DNA of 64,000 nucleotides from Sphingomonas sp. NFR04 (GCF_900114095.1 NZ_FORV01000006.1:62001-126000), one strand, 5' to 3'; shown: positions 33,815 through 42,139, counted from the first letter of the stretch. Numbers and translations: made by a program. The notes: a model not told the origin generated them from the sequence alone.

Positions 33815-35902
33815 TCAAACCCGTTCGGCCGAGCTCACTGCATCCGCGGCGCGCAGGGCCGCGAGCAGCTTCATCAGGTGTGCGGCGTTGCGCACTTCGA
33901 GGTCGATCGTGTTGGTGTGGAAGGTGGTGTCGCGGTTATCCAGCCGCAGCCCGAGGATGTTGGCCTTGTGCTGACCGATCAGCGTCGCGACCGTGCCCAG
34001 CGCGCCGGGCTCGTTCTTCAGCGTCACCGCGATCTCGGCGACGCCGCCATCGGCCTTGTCGCCCCAGGTAAGGTCCACCCAGTCGGCCTCTTCGACATCG
34101 GCGAGGCTCGGGCAATCGATGCGGTGGACGATGATCGGCTGGTCCGGCTTGCGCACGCCCAGGATGCGGTCGCCCGGCACCGGGCAGCAATCCTCGGCAT
34201 AGGTGAACGCCACGCCCGGCGTGAGGCCCTTGATGTCGATCGCATGATGCTGCGGCGGCAGCTGGTCGTCCTCGCCGCTCGCCGAGCCGGGCATCACCGC
34301 TTCCATCACCTGCCGGTCGGTCAGGCTGCGGCGGGCGATCGCCTCCATCAGCGATTCCGCATCGGCCAGCTTCAGCCGCTTGAGCGCCTCGCCCAGCGCG
34401 CCTTCGCCGGGTGCGACGGGCAGGCGGGCGACGATGTCCTCGTAGAGCTTGCGCCCCAGCCGGATCGTCTCGTCGCGCTCCTTGTGGCGCAGGTGGCGGC
34501 GGATCGCCGCGCGCGCCTTCCCGGTGATCGCGAAGTTGAGCCAGTTGGGCTGCGGTTCCTGCGCCTTGGAGCGAAGGATCTGCACCTGGTCGCCCTGCTC
34601 GATCTCGGTGCGTAGCGGCACCACCTTGCCGTTGATCTTGGCGCCGACGGACTGGTCGCCGAGATCGGTGTGCACCGCATAGGCAAAGTCGATCGGCGTC
34701 GCGCCCTTGGGCAGCTGGATCAGCTCGCCCTTCGGAGTGAAGGCGAAGATGCGATCCTGGTACATCGCCATGCGGGTATGCTCGAGCAGCTCTTCCGGGC
34801 TCTCGGCATGTTCCAGGATCTCGATCAGGTCGCGGATCCAGCTGACCTGCGTGTCCGGCCGGACCGAGCTCTGCTTGTACGCCCAGTGCGCGGCGAGGCC
34901 GAATTCGGCCTGGGCGTGCATGTCCCGCGTGCGGATCTGGATTTCGATGCGGGTGTCGCCCGCATGCATAATCGTGGTGTGGAGCGAGCGATAGCCGTTG
35001 CGCTTCGGCGTCGAGATGTAATCCTTGAACCGCCCCGGCACCATCGGCCAGCGGCGGTGGATCGCGCCGAGCGCGCGGTAGCACTCCTCCTCGCTATCGA
35101 CGATCGCGCGAAACGCCATGATGTCGGACAGCTGTTCGAGGCTCACATGGCGCTCGGACATCTTCTTCCAGATCGAATAGGGGTGCTTCTCGCGCCCCGT
35201 CACGTCCGCTTCGATGCCGCCGCGCCCCAGCAGCAGCTTCAGGCCCGAGGCGATCTTGAGCACCCGGTCCTCGCCTTCGACGCGAAAGCTCTCCAGCCGC
35301 TTGGTGATCGATTCATAGGCTTCGGGTTCGAGCTGGCGGAAGGCGAGCGTCTGCATCTCCTTCATGAACTCGTACATCCCGATCCGCTCGGCGAGCGGGG
35401 CATAGATGTCCATCGTCTCGCGGGCGATGCGGCGGCGCTTCTCCTCCTTCTTGATGAAGTGGAGCGTGCGCATGTTGTGCAGCCGGTCGGCGAGCTTCAC
35501 CAGCAGCACGCGGATGTCGTCGGACATCGCGAGCAGGAACTTGCGGAGATTCTCGGCGGCGCGCTCGCTTTCGGTCTGCGCCTCGATCTTGGAGAGCTTG
35601 GTGACGCCGTCCACCATGCGGGCGACGTTCGGCCCGAACAGCCGCTGGATCTCCTCCGGCGTCGCCACCGTGTCCTCGATCGTGTCGTGGAGGATCGCGG
35701 TGGCGATCGTCTCGTCGTCGAGATGCAGGTCTGTGAGGATGCCGGCCACCTCGATCGGATGGCTGAAATAAGGGTCGCCCGAGGCCCGTTTCTGGGTGCC
35801 ATGGGCGTTGACCGAGAAGACATAGGCCCGGTTGAGCAATGCCTCATCGGCTTCGGGGTCGTAGGAAAGGACCCGGTCTACAAGTTCATACTGACGCAGC
35901 AC
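33815..35902 (-). CDS. rsh: Bifunctional (p)ppGpp synthetase/hydrolase Rsh (SpoT/RelA)
   Basis: A 695-aa RelA/SpoT homologue, the alphaproteobacterial Rsh that both makes and degrades (p)ppGpp. The hydrolase HD domain is intact (HDTIED with H72-D73, and KLADRLHNMRTL). The synthetase domain has REKHPYSIWKKM, RFKDYISTPKRNGYRSLHT and EIQIRT. A TGS domain (FAFTPKGELIQLPKGATPIDFAYAVH), a Zn-finger/helical region with CCPVPGD, and a C-terminal ACT domain follow. The start is GTG at 35902, matching the usual MLRQYELVDRV N-terminus. It is monocistronic here, with an HxlR gene divergent from it. Confidence 0.95.
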   Translation of the reverse strand: MLRQYELVDRVLSYDPEADEALLNRAYVFSVNAHGTQKRASGDPYFSHPIEVAGILTDLHLDDETIATAILHDTIEDTVATPEEIQRLFGPNVARMVDGVTKLSKIEAQTESERAAENLRKFLLAMSDDIRVLLVKLADRLHNMRTLHFIKKEEKRRRIARETMDIYAPLAERIGMYEFMKEMQTLAFRQLEPEAYESITKRLESFRVEGEDRVLKIASGLKLLLGRGGIEADVTGREKHPYSIWKKMSERHVSLEQLSDIMAFRAIVDSEEECYRALGAIHRRWPMVPGRFKDYISTPKRNGYRSLHTTIMHAGDTRIEIQIRTRDMHAQAEFGLAAHWAYKQSSVRPDTQVSWIRDLIEILEHAESPEELLEHTRMAMYQDRIFAFTPKGELIQLPKGATPIDFAYAVHTDLGDQSVGAKINGKVVPLRTEIEQGDQVQILRSKAQEPQPNWLNFAITGKARAAIRRHLRHKERDETIRLGRKLYEDIVARLPVAPGEGALGEALKRLKLADAESLMEAIARRSLTDRQVMEAVMPGSASGEDDQLPPQHHAIDIKGLTPGVAFTYAEDCCPVPGDRILGVRKPDQPIIVHRIDCPSLADVEEADWVDLTWGDKADGGVAEIAVTLKNEPGALGTVATLIGQHKANILGLRLDNRDTTFHTNTIDLEVRNAAHLMKLLAALRAADAVSSAERV

Positions 35903-36037
35903 GTCTGCTAGATGGCGTCACTGGCCCGCTTTTTGCAACCGATTTGAAGCTGCAATCGCGGCTTAGCTGCAACGCTGTGGCCGAAGGGCTGCGCCGCGCC
36001 GGTTTCCCACCCCTCATTTTTGCGATAGGGTGCCTGC

Positions 36038-36520
36038 ATGGGTGGAGCCGTTCGAGAAACGCTGCGGGCCATGGCGCGGGAATGCAGCCTGCCGGCCGCG
36101 CTGGAGGCGATGGGCGAGCGCTGGTCGTTCCTGATCCTGCGCGGGGCGTTCAACGGGCTGCGCCACTTCGAGGAATTCCAGAGCGAACTGGGCATCGCCC
36201 GCAACATCCTCGCCAACCGGCTGGCGCGGCTGGTCGAGCATGGCATCCTCGCCCGGGTCCCTTGCGCCGACGATCGCCGCAAGGTGGAGTATCGCCTGAC
36301 CGACAAGGGGCATGCGCTGCTGCCGACGATGGTGGCGCTGCGCCAATGGGGCGAGCGCTGGGAGACCGGCGTGCCCGCGTCGCCGATCCTGGTCGACGCG
36401 CGGGACGGCAAGCCGATCGCGCCGGTGACGGTGCAGGCCCAGGACGGGCGGGTGCTGGGCAAGGGCGACCTGCTCTGGGCGCTGCCGGAGGATGCCGAAG
36501 AGGCGCATGCGGCCGAGTAA
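36038..36520 (+). CDS. HxlR-family winged-helix transcriptional regulator
   Basis: A 160-aa regulator. The HxlR core is at about 12-105: ECSLPAALEAMGERWSFLILRGAF, then the recognition helix region SELGIARNILANRLARLVEHGIL and the wing DDRRKVEYRLTDKGHAL. The Cys near residue 16 is the conserved N-terminal cysteine that senses electrophiles or redox state in several members of the family. A C-terminal extension of about 50 residues carries two beta-like repeats. No target is evident; the divergent neighbour is rsh, with 135 bp between. Confidence 0.88.
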   Translation: MGGAVRETLRAMARECSLPAALEAMGERWSFLILRGAFNGLRHFEEFQSELGIARNILANRLARLVEHGILARVPCADDRRKVEYRLTDKGHALLPTMVALRQWGERWETGVPASPILVDARDGKPIAPVTVQAQDGRVLGKGDLLWALPEDAEEAHAAE

Positions 36521-36589
36521 CCTTGGGGCCGCTCCGCCGCTGAAGCGTAAATGCTTCTATAATGGCGTGTGCATCAGGGAAATTTGCGC

Positions 36590-36892
36590 ATGACGTTCGG
36601 CATTTCGACGGTGGGGATCAACGGCGTGCGCGGCGTGGCGGGGACCGCCGCGACCCATGGCAGCGCGAGCGGCCCTGTCGACGAGACCGCCGAAGCCTTT
36701 CTCCGTGAAGCCCGCAAGAGCCCGGCCGAGCGCACCAAGGAAGCCGTGCTCAAGCGCTATAACCTGACGCAGGAACAGTTCGACCAGCTCGCCCCCGAAA
36801 AGCAGGCCGCGATCCGCAAGGAGATCGAAGACGAGATGCGCCGCAAGCTGGGCAGGGCCCAGGGCGGCGCCTTTGCCGACGTCGTCGTCTAG
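36590..36892 (+). CDS. Small hypothetical protein, 100 aa
   Basis: A 100-aa protein with a Gly/Thr/Ala-rich N-terminus (MTFGISTVGINGVRGVAG) and a strongly helical, charged second half (KSPAERTKEAVLKRYNLTQEQFDQL, then KQAAIRKEIEDEMRRKLG). No signal peptide or membrane segment. I do not recognise a named family. ATG 36590 is supported by AGGGA at 36576-36580; an upstream GTG would add seven residues. Its TAG overlaps the stop of the convergent thioesterase gene in one CTAG. Confidence 0.7.
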   Translation: MTFGISTVGINGVRGVAGTAATHGSASGPVDETAEAFLREARKSPAERTKEAVLKRYNLTQEQFDQLAPEKQAAIRKEIEDEMRRKLGRAQGGAFADVVV

Positions 36893-37311
36893 CCGCCGAT
36901 TGCGAGCAGCGCGGCGCGGACCGTATCCGGGATCGGCTTGGGGCGACGTGTGTCGAGGTCGAGATGGACGCTGACCAGTTCCACCTCGGCATGGAGTTCG
37001 CCGGTCTCCGCATGGCAGAGGTCGGCGCGCATCGTCATGCTGCTGTTGCCCAGCCGCTCGACGCGGACGAACACCTCGACCAGATCGTCGAAGCGGAACG
37101 GGCGCTTGTATTCGACCTGCGCGCGGACGACGTTGAACTCCGCCTCCATCCATTCGGGGCCCAGCGCCGCGAGATCCGCCCAGCGCCAGAATTCGGTGAG
37201 CCCGACATCGGCATATTCGAGATAGCGCGAGTTGAAGACGATCTTCTGCCCGTCGATCTCGGAATAGCGGACGCGGAAGCGGGTGGAGAAGGGGAAGCCG
37301 GGGCGGGACAT
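36889..37311 (-). CDS. Acyl-CoA thioesterase, 4HBT hot-dog family
   Basis: A 140-aa single hot-dog domain protein of the 4-hydroxybenzoyl-CoA thioesterase/YbgC type. The signature RVRYSEIDGQKIVFNSRYLEYAD is at about 13-35, with the catalytic acidic residue in the YSEIDGQ turn (a D-to-E-like variation of the common RYxDTD). YKRPFRFDDLVEVFVRVERLG is the second family block. It probably hydrolyses acyl- or aryl-CoA; substrate unknown. Convergent with the 100-aa gene, sharing overlapping stop codons. Confidence 0.88.
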   Translation of the reverse strand: MSRPGFPFSTRFRVRYSEIDGQKIVFNSRYLEYADVGLTEFWRWADLAALGPEWMEAEFNVVRAQVEYKRPFRFDDLVEVFVRVERLGNSSMTMRADLCHAETGELHAEVELVSVHLDLDTRRPKPIPDTVRAALLAIGG

Positions 37312-37391
37312 GGAGGCGGGCTTTGCCCCGGGCAGGGCGCGGTTCGCAAGTGCGGCGTGCGCATGCGGGCGTGTCGTCTCCGAACACTAAG

Positions 37392-37487
37392 CGTCATCCC
37401 CGCGAAGGCGGGGATCCATTCGCCTGTGCGTTCACAGATGGAGCCGAAGCGTCAGCCCAATGGATTCCCGCCTTCGCGGGAATGACG
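37392..37487. repeat. Paired palindrome element, family B, copy 1
   Basis: Starts with CGTCATCCCCGCGAAGGCGG and ends with an inverted CCGCCTTCGCGGGAATGACG, with GGATCCATT and AATGGATTCC just inside each hairpin. The core between is different from the other two copies (42004 and 44336). It lies between two minus-strand genes. Confidence 0.75.
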
Positions 37488-37529
37488 ATGGGGTGGCGAG
37501 GCGGGGGCGAAGAACCTCCGCCGCGCGCA

Positions 37530-38765
37530 TCACCCCGCGTTCGCGGCCGGCGTGTTGACCCCCATCGACTGCAGATACTTCTTCACATTGCGCGCGGCCT
37601 GGCGGAGGCGCTGTTCGTTTTCCACCATCGCGATGCGGACAAAGCCCTCGCCATTCTCGCCATAGCCGACGCCCGGCGCCACCGCGACCTTGGCATGGGT
37701 GAGCAGCTGCTTCGAGAACTCCAGGCTGCCGAGATGTGCCAGCGCTGGCGGCAGCGGCGCCCAGGCGAACATCGAGGCGCGCGGGGAGGGGATCTCCCAG
37801 CCGGCGCGGGCAAAGGCCTCCACCATCACGTCGCGGCGCTTGTGGTACAGCAGGCGGTTCTTCTCGACGATGTCCTGCGGCCCGCTCAGCGCGGCGCAGG
37901 CCGCCGCCTGGATCGGCGTGAAGGCGCCATAGTCGAGATAGGACTTCACCCGCGACATCGCCGCGATCAGCTGCTTGTTGCCCACCGCGAAGCCGATCCG
38001 CCAGCCGGCCATGGAGTAGGTCTTGCTCAGCGAGGTGAACTCGACCGCGACGTCCTTGGCGCCCTTGACCTGCAGGATCGACGGCGTCGGCTTGCCGTCG
38101 AAATAGAGTTCCGAATAGGCGAGGTCGGAGAGGATCCACACCTGGTTCTCGCGCGCCCAGGCGACCAGCCGCTCGTAGAAGGCGAGATCGACCGTCTCCG
38201 CCGTCGGGTTCGACGGATAGTTGACGACGAGGATCGACGGGCGCGGCACGGTGAAGTTCATCGCGCGCTCGAGGCTCTCGAAATAGGCGTCGTCGGGCGT
38301 GGTCGGCACCGCGCGGATCGTCGCGCCGGCGATGATGAAGCCGAAGGTATGGATCGGGTAGCTCGGGTTCGGCGCCAGCACCACGTCGCCCGGCGCGGTG
38401 ATCGCGGTGGCGAGGCTGGCGAGGCCCTCCTTCGAGCCCATCGTCACCACCACTTCGGTCTCGGGATCGAGCTCCACGCCGAAGCGGCGGCCATAATAAT
38501 TGGCCTGGGCGCGGCGCAGGCCCGGAATGCCCTTGGACTGCGAATAGCCATGCGCGTCGGGCTTGCGGGCGACTTCGCACAATTTCTCGATCACATGGTC
38601 GGGCGGCGGCAGGTCCGGGTTGCCCATGCCGAGATCGATAATGTCCTCTCCACCCGCACGCGCGGCCGCCCGCATCGCGTTCACTTCGGCGATGACATAG
38701 GGGGGCAAGCGCTTGATGCGGTAGAATTCTTCGGACATTTCCTCGACTTTCAAGGGTTCTGGCAT
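37530..38765 (-). CDS. PLP-dependent class I aminotransferase, AlaC-like alanine transaminase
   Basis: A 411-aa fold type I aminotransferase. The N-terminal EEFYRIKRLPPYVIAEVNAMR and DIIDLGMGNPDLPPP are hallmarks of the AlaC/YfdZ branch, which interconverts pyruvate and alanine with glutamate. The Schiff-base Lys is in SLSKTYSMAGWRIGF; NYPSNPTAE and DLAYSELYFDG provide phosphate and ring contacts; the C-terminal FVRIAMVEN contains the Arg that binds the substrate carboxylate. The ATG at 38765 lies two bases from a dyad that could be an operator. It is divergent from phaC. Confidence 0.88.
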   Translation of the reverse strand: MPEPLKVEEMSEEFYRIKRLPPYVIAEVNAMRAAARAGGEDIIDLGMGNPDLPPPDHVIEKLCEVARKPDAHGYSQSKGIPGLRRAQANYYGRRFGVELDPETEVVVTMGSKEGLASLATAITAPGDVVLAPNPSYPIHTFGFIIAGATIRAVPTTPDDAYFESLERAMNFTVPRPSILVVNYPSNPTAETVDLAFYERLVAWARENQVWILSDLAYSELYFDGKPTPSILQVKGAKDVAVEFTSLSKTYSMAGWRIGFAVGNKQLIAAMSRVKSYLDYGAFTPIQAAACAALSGPQDIVEKNRLLYHKRRDVMVEAFARAGWEIPSPRASMFAWAPLPPALAHLGSLEFSKQLLTHAKVAVAPGVGYGENGEGFVRIAMVENEQRLRQAARNVKKYLQSMGVNTPAANAG

Positions 38766-38766
38766 G

Positions 38767-38784
38767 CGACACAAAATTGTGTCG
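38767..38784. promoter_or_regulatory. Dyad between the aminotransferase and phaC genes
   Basis: An inverted repeat with 8-base arms, CGACACAA and TTGTGTCG, around AA. It begins one base upstream of the aminotransferase ATG and lies 85 bases upstream of phaC. Its position would allow a repressor to block the aminotransferase gene. I cannot name the factor. Confidence 0.45.
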
Positions 38785-38868
38785 TGCCGTCGTTCTACGC
38801 CATAATAACCAAGTCGGGAATGACGCATTGCATTGCCTGCGCTAAGGCGGGGCGAAGGAGAGGACCAA

Positions 38869-40605
38869 ATGCCCGACACGCTCACGCCCACCCTGCCGCG
38901 CCTAGAGGACCTGCAGCACTGGACCTGGGTGCTGGGTCGGGCGCAGCAGATGATGCTGGAGCACGGGCTGGACCTGATGGAGCATGTGCCGGCCGCGCCG
39001 CCCTTCGGGATGCTGCTCGATCCCACGCCGGCGATGCGCGCCAGCGCCGATTTCTGGGCCGACACGATGCAGCTGTGGCAGCGTTTCCTCGACCCCGCCC
39101 ATGCCGAGCCCTTCGTCGAAACGCCCGAGCAGGCGCGCGACAAGCGCTTCAAGGCGCCGCAATGGCGCGAGGAGCCGGTGTTCGACTTCCTTCGGCAGAG
39201 CTATTTCGTCATCGCCGATCACCTGCTCAAGAATGTCGAGGCGCTGGAGCATGTCGATGGTCGGCAGAAGGACCAGATCCGCTTCGCGACCCAGGGCTTC
39301 ATCGATGCGATCAGCCCGACCAACTTCCCCGCGACGAACCCGCAGGTGATCGAGAAGATCGTCGAGACCAAGGGCGAGAGCCTGCTCAAGGGACTGCAGA
39401 ACATGCTGCAGGATATCGCCAAGGGACAGATGACGCAGACCGCCGCGGGCGCGTTCGAGCTGGGCCGCAACCTGGCGATGACGCCGGGCAAGGTGGTCAA
39501 GCGTACGCCGCTGTACGAATTGATCCAGTATTCGCCGGCGACCGAGGAGGTGCTCGAGACCCCGCTGATCATCTTCCCGCCCTGGATCAACCGCTTCTAC
39601 ATCCTCGACCTGACGCCGGAGAAGAGCTTCATCCGCTGGGCGGTGGAGCAGGGGATCACCGTGTTCGTCGTGTCCTGGCGCTCGGCCGATGCGAGCATGA
39701 AGGATGTGGTGTGGGACGATTATGTCGAGCGCGGCCAGATCGACGCGATCGACACCGTGCGCGACCTGCTCGGCGTCGAGAGCGTCCACACCATCGGCTA
39801 TTGCGTCGCCGGCACCACCCTGGCGGCGACGCTGGCGGTGCTCGCCGCGCGCCAGCAGGCGGAGAAGGTGGCGAGCGCGACCTTCTTCACCGCGCAGGTC
39901 GACTTCACCGAGGCGGGCGATCTCCGCGTGTTCGTCGATGACGACCAACTGGCGATGATCCGCAGCCTCAGTGCCGAGGGGTTCCTCGACGGGCGCTACA
40001 TGGCGGCGACCTTCAACCTGCTGCGCGGGCGCGACCTGATCTGGAACTATGTCGCCAACAACTATCTGATGGGGCAGGAATATGCGCCCTTCGACCTGCT
40101 TCACTGGAACTCGGACGTCACCAACCTGCCGGCGGCCTGGCACCTTAGCTATCTGACCGACCTCTATCGTGACAACAAGCTGATCGCGCCCGGCGCGCTG
40201 CGCATCGGCGGCACCCCGGTCGATCTTTCCAAGGTGACGACGCCCAGTTACATCCAGGCCGGCCGCGAAGATCACATCGCGCCGGCCAAAAGCGTGTGGA
40301 AGTTGACCGAACATTTCCGCGGGCCGCACAAGTTCGTGCTAGCGGGATCCGGCCATATCGCAGGTGTAATAAACCCCCCGTCTGCTAAAAAATACCAATA
40401 CTGGACCAATCAGGATCCTGCCGAGTCGCTCGATTCGTTCCTGGAAAATGCGACGGAACATGCCGGAAGCTGGTGGCCCGACTGGCTCGACTGGTTGCGC
40501 GCGGTAAGCGGTGCCAAAGTTGCGGTGAACGGCGCGCGGATTCCAGGGAGCGGAAACCTTTGTGCGGTTGCGGAAGCCCCAGGCGATTATGTTAAGATGC
40601 GCTGA
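38869..40605 (+). CDS. phaC: Class I polyhydroxyalkanoate synthase PhaC
   Basis: A 578-aa PHA synthase that polymerises short-chain (R)-3-hydroxyacyl-CoA into storage polyester granules. The alpha/beta-hydrolase catalytic triad is C312 in the box GYCVAG (310-315), D468 in GREDHI and H496 in GSGHIAG. PPWINRFYILDL and the conserved W in VVSWR are also family marks. The box has Ala where many synthases have Gly (GxCxGG). GAAGGAGAGG at 38854-38863 precedes ATG 38869. phaA/phaB and phaR are not nearby. A weak hairpin overlaps the stop, and phasin follows with its own promoter. Confidence 0.94.
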   Translation: MPDTLTPTLPRLEDLQHWTWVLGRAQQMMLEHGLDLMEHVPAAPPFGMLLDPTPAMRASADFWADTMQLWQRFLDPAHAEPFVETPEQARDKRFKAPQWREEPVFDFLRQSYFVIADHLLKNVEALEHVDGRQKDQIRFATQGFIDAISPTNFPATNPQVIEKIVETKGESLLKGLQNMLQDIAKGQMTQTAAGAFELGRNLAMTPGKVVKRTPLYELIQYSPATEEVLETPLIIFPPWINRFYILDLTPEKSFIRWAVEQGITVFVVSWRSADASMKDVVWDDYVERGQIDAIDTVRDLLGVESVHTIGYCVAGTTLAATLAVLAARQQAEKVASATFFTAQVDFTEAGDLRVFVDDDQLAMIRSLSAEGFLDGRYMAATFNLLRGRDLIWNYVANNYLMGQEYAPFDLLHWNSDVTNLPAAWHLSYLTDLYRDNKLIAPGALRIGGTPVDLSKVTTPSYIQAGREDHIAPAKSVWKLTEHFRGPHKFVLAGSGHIAGVINPPSAKKYQYWTNQDPAESLDSFLENATEHAGSWWPDWLDWLRAVSGAKVAVNGARIPGSGNLCAVAEAPGDYVKMR

Positions 40606-40639
40606 GAAATTGTTCTCAAATTGAGCGATTTGTAACTTT

Positions 40640-40654
40640 TTGTGCAGTGCACAA
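40640..40654. promoter_or_regulatory. PhaR-like dyad 1 upstream of phasin
   Basis: TTGTGCAGTGCACAA, a perfect 7-base-arm palindrome with a central G, lies directly upstream of the -35 box. TGC/GCA-type dyads of this kind are described as binding sites for the PHA-responsive repressor PhaR. The assignment is by motif only. Confidence 0.55.
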
Positions 40655-40661
40655 TGACGTC

Positions 40662-40689
40662 TTGCAAATCTGACGCCATCCCGTTATAT
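40662..40689 (+). promoter_or_regulatory. Promoter of the phasin gene
   Basis: TTGCAA at 40662-40667 and TTATAT at 40684-40689 are spaced by 16 bases, a good housekeeping-type promoter. It lies between the two PhaR-like dyads, 36 bases upstream of the phasin ATG. Confidence 0.55.
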
Positions 40690-40690
40690 G

Positions 40691-40701
40691 CTGCGGTGCA
40701 G
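40691..40701. promoter_or_regulatory. PhaR-like dyad 2 (CTGC-N3-GCAG)
   Basis: CTGCGGTGCAG is an exact match to the CTGC-N3-GCAG pattern reported for PhaR in Paracoccus and Rhodobacter. It covers the expected transcription start, right after the -10 box, so bound repressor would block initiation. Confidence 0.6.
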
Positions 40702-40724
40702 CAATAGGCAGGGAAGCTAGTCAC

Positions 40725-41480
40725 ATGTCCAAGGGACCCAAGACGACGGCCAAACCCGCCGCCAAAATGGCGGCCCGCGGTGCTCCAAAGCCCGCGATTA
40801 TGGCCGAAGCTGCCGCGGTGACGCCGCCGCCCGTACCTCCGCTCGCCGAGACGATCGTCCCGGCCGCGGCCCTGGTACCGGCGCCGGCCGAAACCGCTGC
40901 ACCGCAGGAAGTGAAGACTGACGTTGAAGAAGCGATCGCCGCCCCCGCGGAAACGGCCGAGGCCGTGGCCGAACCGGTGATCGAAGCCGCAGAGACCGTC
41001 GTGCCGGCGGTCACCACCAGCACCGCGAAGGAAACGACCATCATGGCTACCACCTACGAAAACGCGACCACCCAGGCCCACACCGCTTTCGCCGACATGA
41101 ACGAGCGCGCCAAGGCCGCCGTCGAGAAGTCGACCAAGCTGGTCGAAGAAGCCAACGAGTTCGCCAAGGGCAATATCGAAGCGCTCGTCGAGTCGGGCCG
41201 CATCGCCGCCAAGGGCTTCGAGCATCTCGGCCAGGAAGCTGCCGACTATAGCCGCCGTTCGTTCGAGAGCGCGACTGCCGCGATGAAGAACCTCGCTTCG
41301 GTCAAGTCGCCGACCGACTTCTTCAAGCTGCAGAGCGATTACATGCGCGGCGCCTTCGACGCCTATGTCGCCGAAGCCTCGAAGCATACCGAAGCGATGA
41401 TCAAGCTCGCCGGCGACGCCGCGCAGCCGATCTCGAACCGCTTCGCGGTTGCGGTCGAGAAGGTGAAGACCACCGCCTGA
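40725..41480 (+). CDS. phaP: Phasin, PHA granule-coating protein
   Basis: A 251-aa phasin-family protein. The first 105 residues are an Ala/Pro/Val-rich low-complexity extension, and the phasin domain begins at about 107 (MATTYENATTQAHTAF) and is entirely amphipathic helix, with NIEALVESGRIAAKGFEHLGQEA and FKLQSDYMRGAFDAYVAEASKHTEAM. Phasins coat and size PHA granules. A shorter form could start at the internal ATG at 41044. The gene follows phaC and has its own promoter with two PhaR-like dyads, implying induction when polymer is made. A factor-independent terminator follows. Confidence 0.88.
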   Translation: MSKGPKTTAKPAAKMAARGAPKPAIMAEAAAVTPPPVPPLAETIVPAAALVPAPAETAAPQEVKTDVEEAIAAPAETAEAVAEPVIEAAETVVPAVTTSTAKETTIMATTYENATTQAHTAFADMNERAKAAVEKSTKLVEEANEFAKGNIEALVESGRIAAKGFEHLGQEAADYSRRSFESATAAMKNLASVKSPTDFFKLQSDYMRGAFDAYVAEASKHTEAMIKLAGDAAQPISNRFAVAVEKVKTTA

Positions 41481-41512
41481 TCGGCGCTGCCGATCCGGAA
41501 TAAATGAATTTG

Positions 41513-41543
41513 GGGGCGGTCGCTGCGGCGATCGCCCCTTTTT
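41513..41543 (+). terminator. Rho-independent terminator of the phasin gene
   Basis: GGGGCGGTCGC and GCGATCGCCCC form an 11-base stem with one G-U pair around TGCG, directly followed by TTTTT. It begins 33 bases after the phasin stop. Confidence 0.9.
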
Positions 41544-41647
41544 CATTGCGACAAAATGCCAAAGGTACCTCGGCATGCCTTGCCCTTGGGGGCAGTGCGA
41601 CATATTTTGCCACGCCTATGGTCGAGCTTCGTACAACACAGATTCGG

Positions 41648-41980
41648 ATGGCCGAGGACGGCGACCAGGATGATCGCGGCAACGACAACGCGGTCGGTAT
41701 CGCCACGCGCACCCGCACCCGCACCAAGAAGCCGACACCCTATCGGGTGCTGATGCTCAACGACGATTATACCCCGATGGAATTCGTCGTACTGGTGCTG
41801 CAGCGCTTCTTCCGGATGAATATCGAGGAAGCGACCCAGGTGATGCTCCACGTCCACCAGCGCGGCGTGGGCGTGTGCGGGGTGTTCAGCTACGAAGTCG
41901 CCGAGACCAAGGTCTCGCAGGTGATCGATTTCGCCCGGCAGAACCAGCACCCGCTGCAGTGCACGCTGGAGAAGGCATAG
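41648..41980 (+). CDS. clpS: ATP-dependent Clp protease adaptor ClpS
   Basis: A 110-aa ClpS that delivers N-degron substrates to ClpAP. The core YRVLMLNDDYTPMEFVVLVLQRFF contains the N-terminal-residue binding site (ND-D and the Met), with MNIEEATQVMLHVHQRGVGVCGVFSYEVAETKV and the terminal HPLQCTLEKA as usual. The unstructured N-terminal tail is Arg/Thr/Lys-rich. I use ATG 41648 (MAEDGDQDD); ATG 41618 would add ten residues and neither has a strong ribosome binding site. clpA is not next to it. Confidence 0.92.
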   Translation: MAEDGDQDDRGNDNAVGIATRTRTRTKKPTPYRVLMLNDDYTPMEFVVLVLQRFFRMNIEEATQVMLHVHQRGVGVCGVFSYEVAETKVSQVIDFARQNQHPLQCTLEKA

Positions 41981-42003
41981 GCGCTTTCGCCTACGTCCTC
42001 AGC

Positions 42004-42100
42004 CGTCATCCCCGCGAAGGCGGGGATCCATTGGCGCTGAATCGTCGGTTGTTTCCCCCAGCGTCCTGGCAAATGGATTCCCGCCTTCGCGGGAATGACG
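42004..42100. repeat. Paired palindrome element, family B, copy 2
   Basis: Ends are CGTCATCCCCGCGAAGGCGG and inverted CCGCCTTCGCGGGAATGACG. The core includes GGATCCATTGGCGCTGAA and TTCCCCCAGCG, both found in copy 3 (44336-44432) in inverse orientation. Lies between the convergent clpS and Crp-family genes. Confidence 0.8.
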
Positions 42101-42139
42101 CGACCAGGGTGGAAAGGGCGGGGAGCCGATTTCCCGGTC

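Noticed and set aside
40603..40618. Terminator at the end of phaC (TGAGAA/TTCTCA hairpin)
   Set aside because: The stem is only six bases, includes the stop codon and is not followed by a clear U-run.
41504..41647. Longer ClpS starting at 41504
   Set aside because: That frame would begin inside or before the phasin terminator; the sequence there has no resemblance to ClpS.
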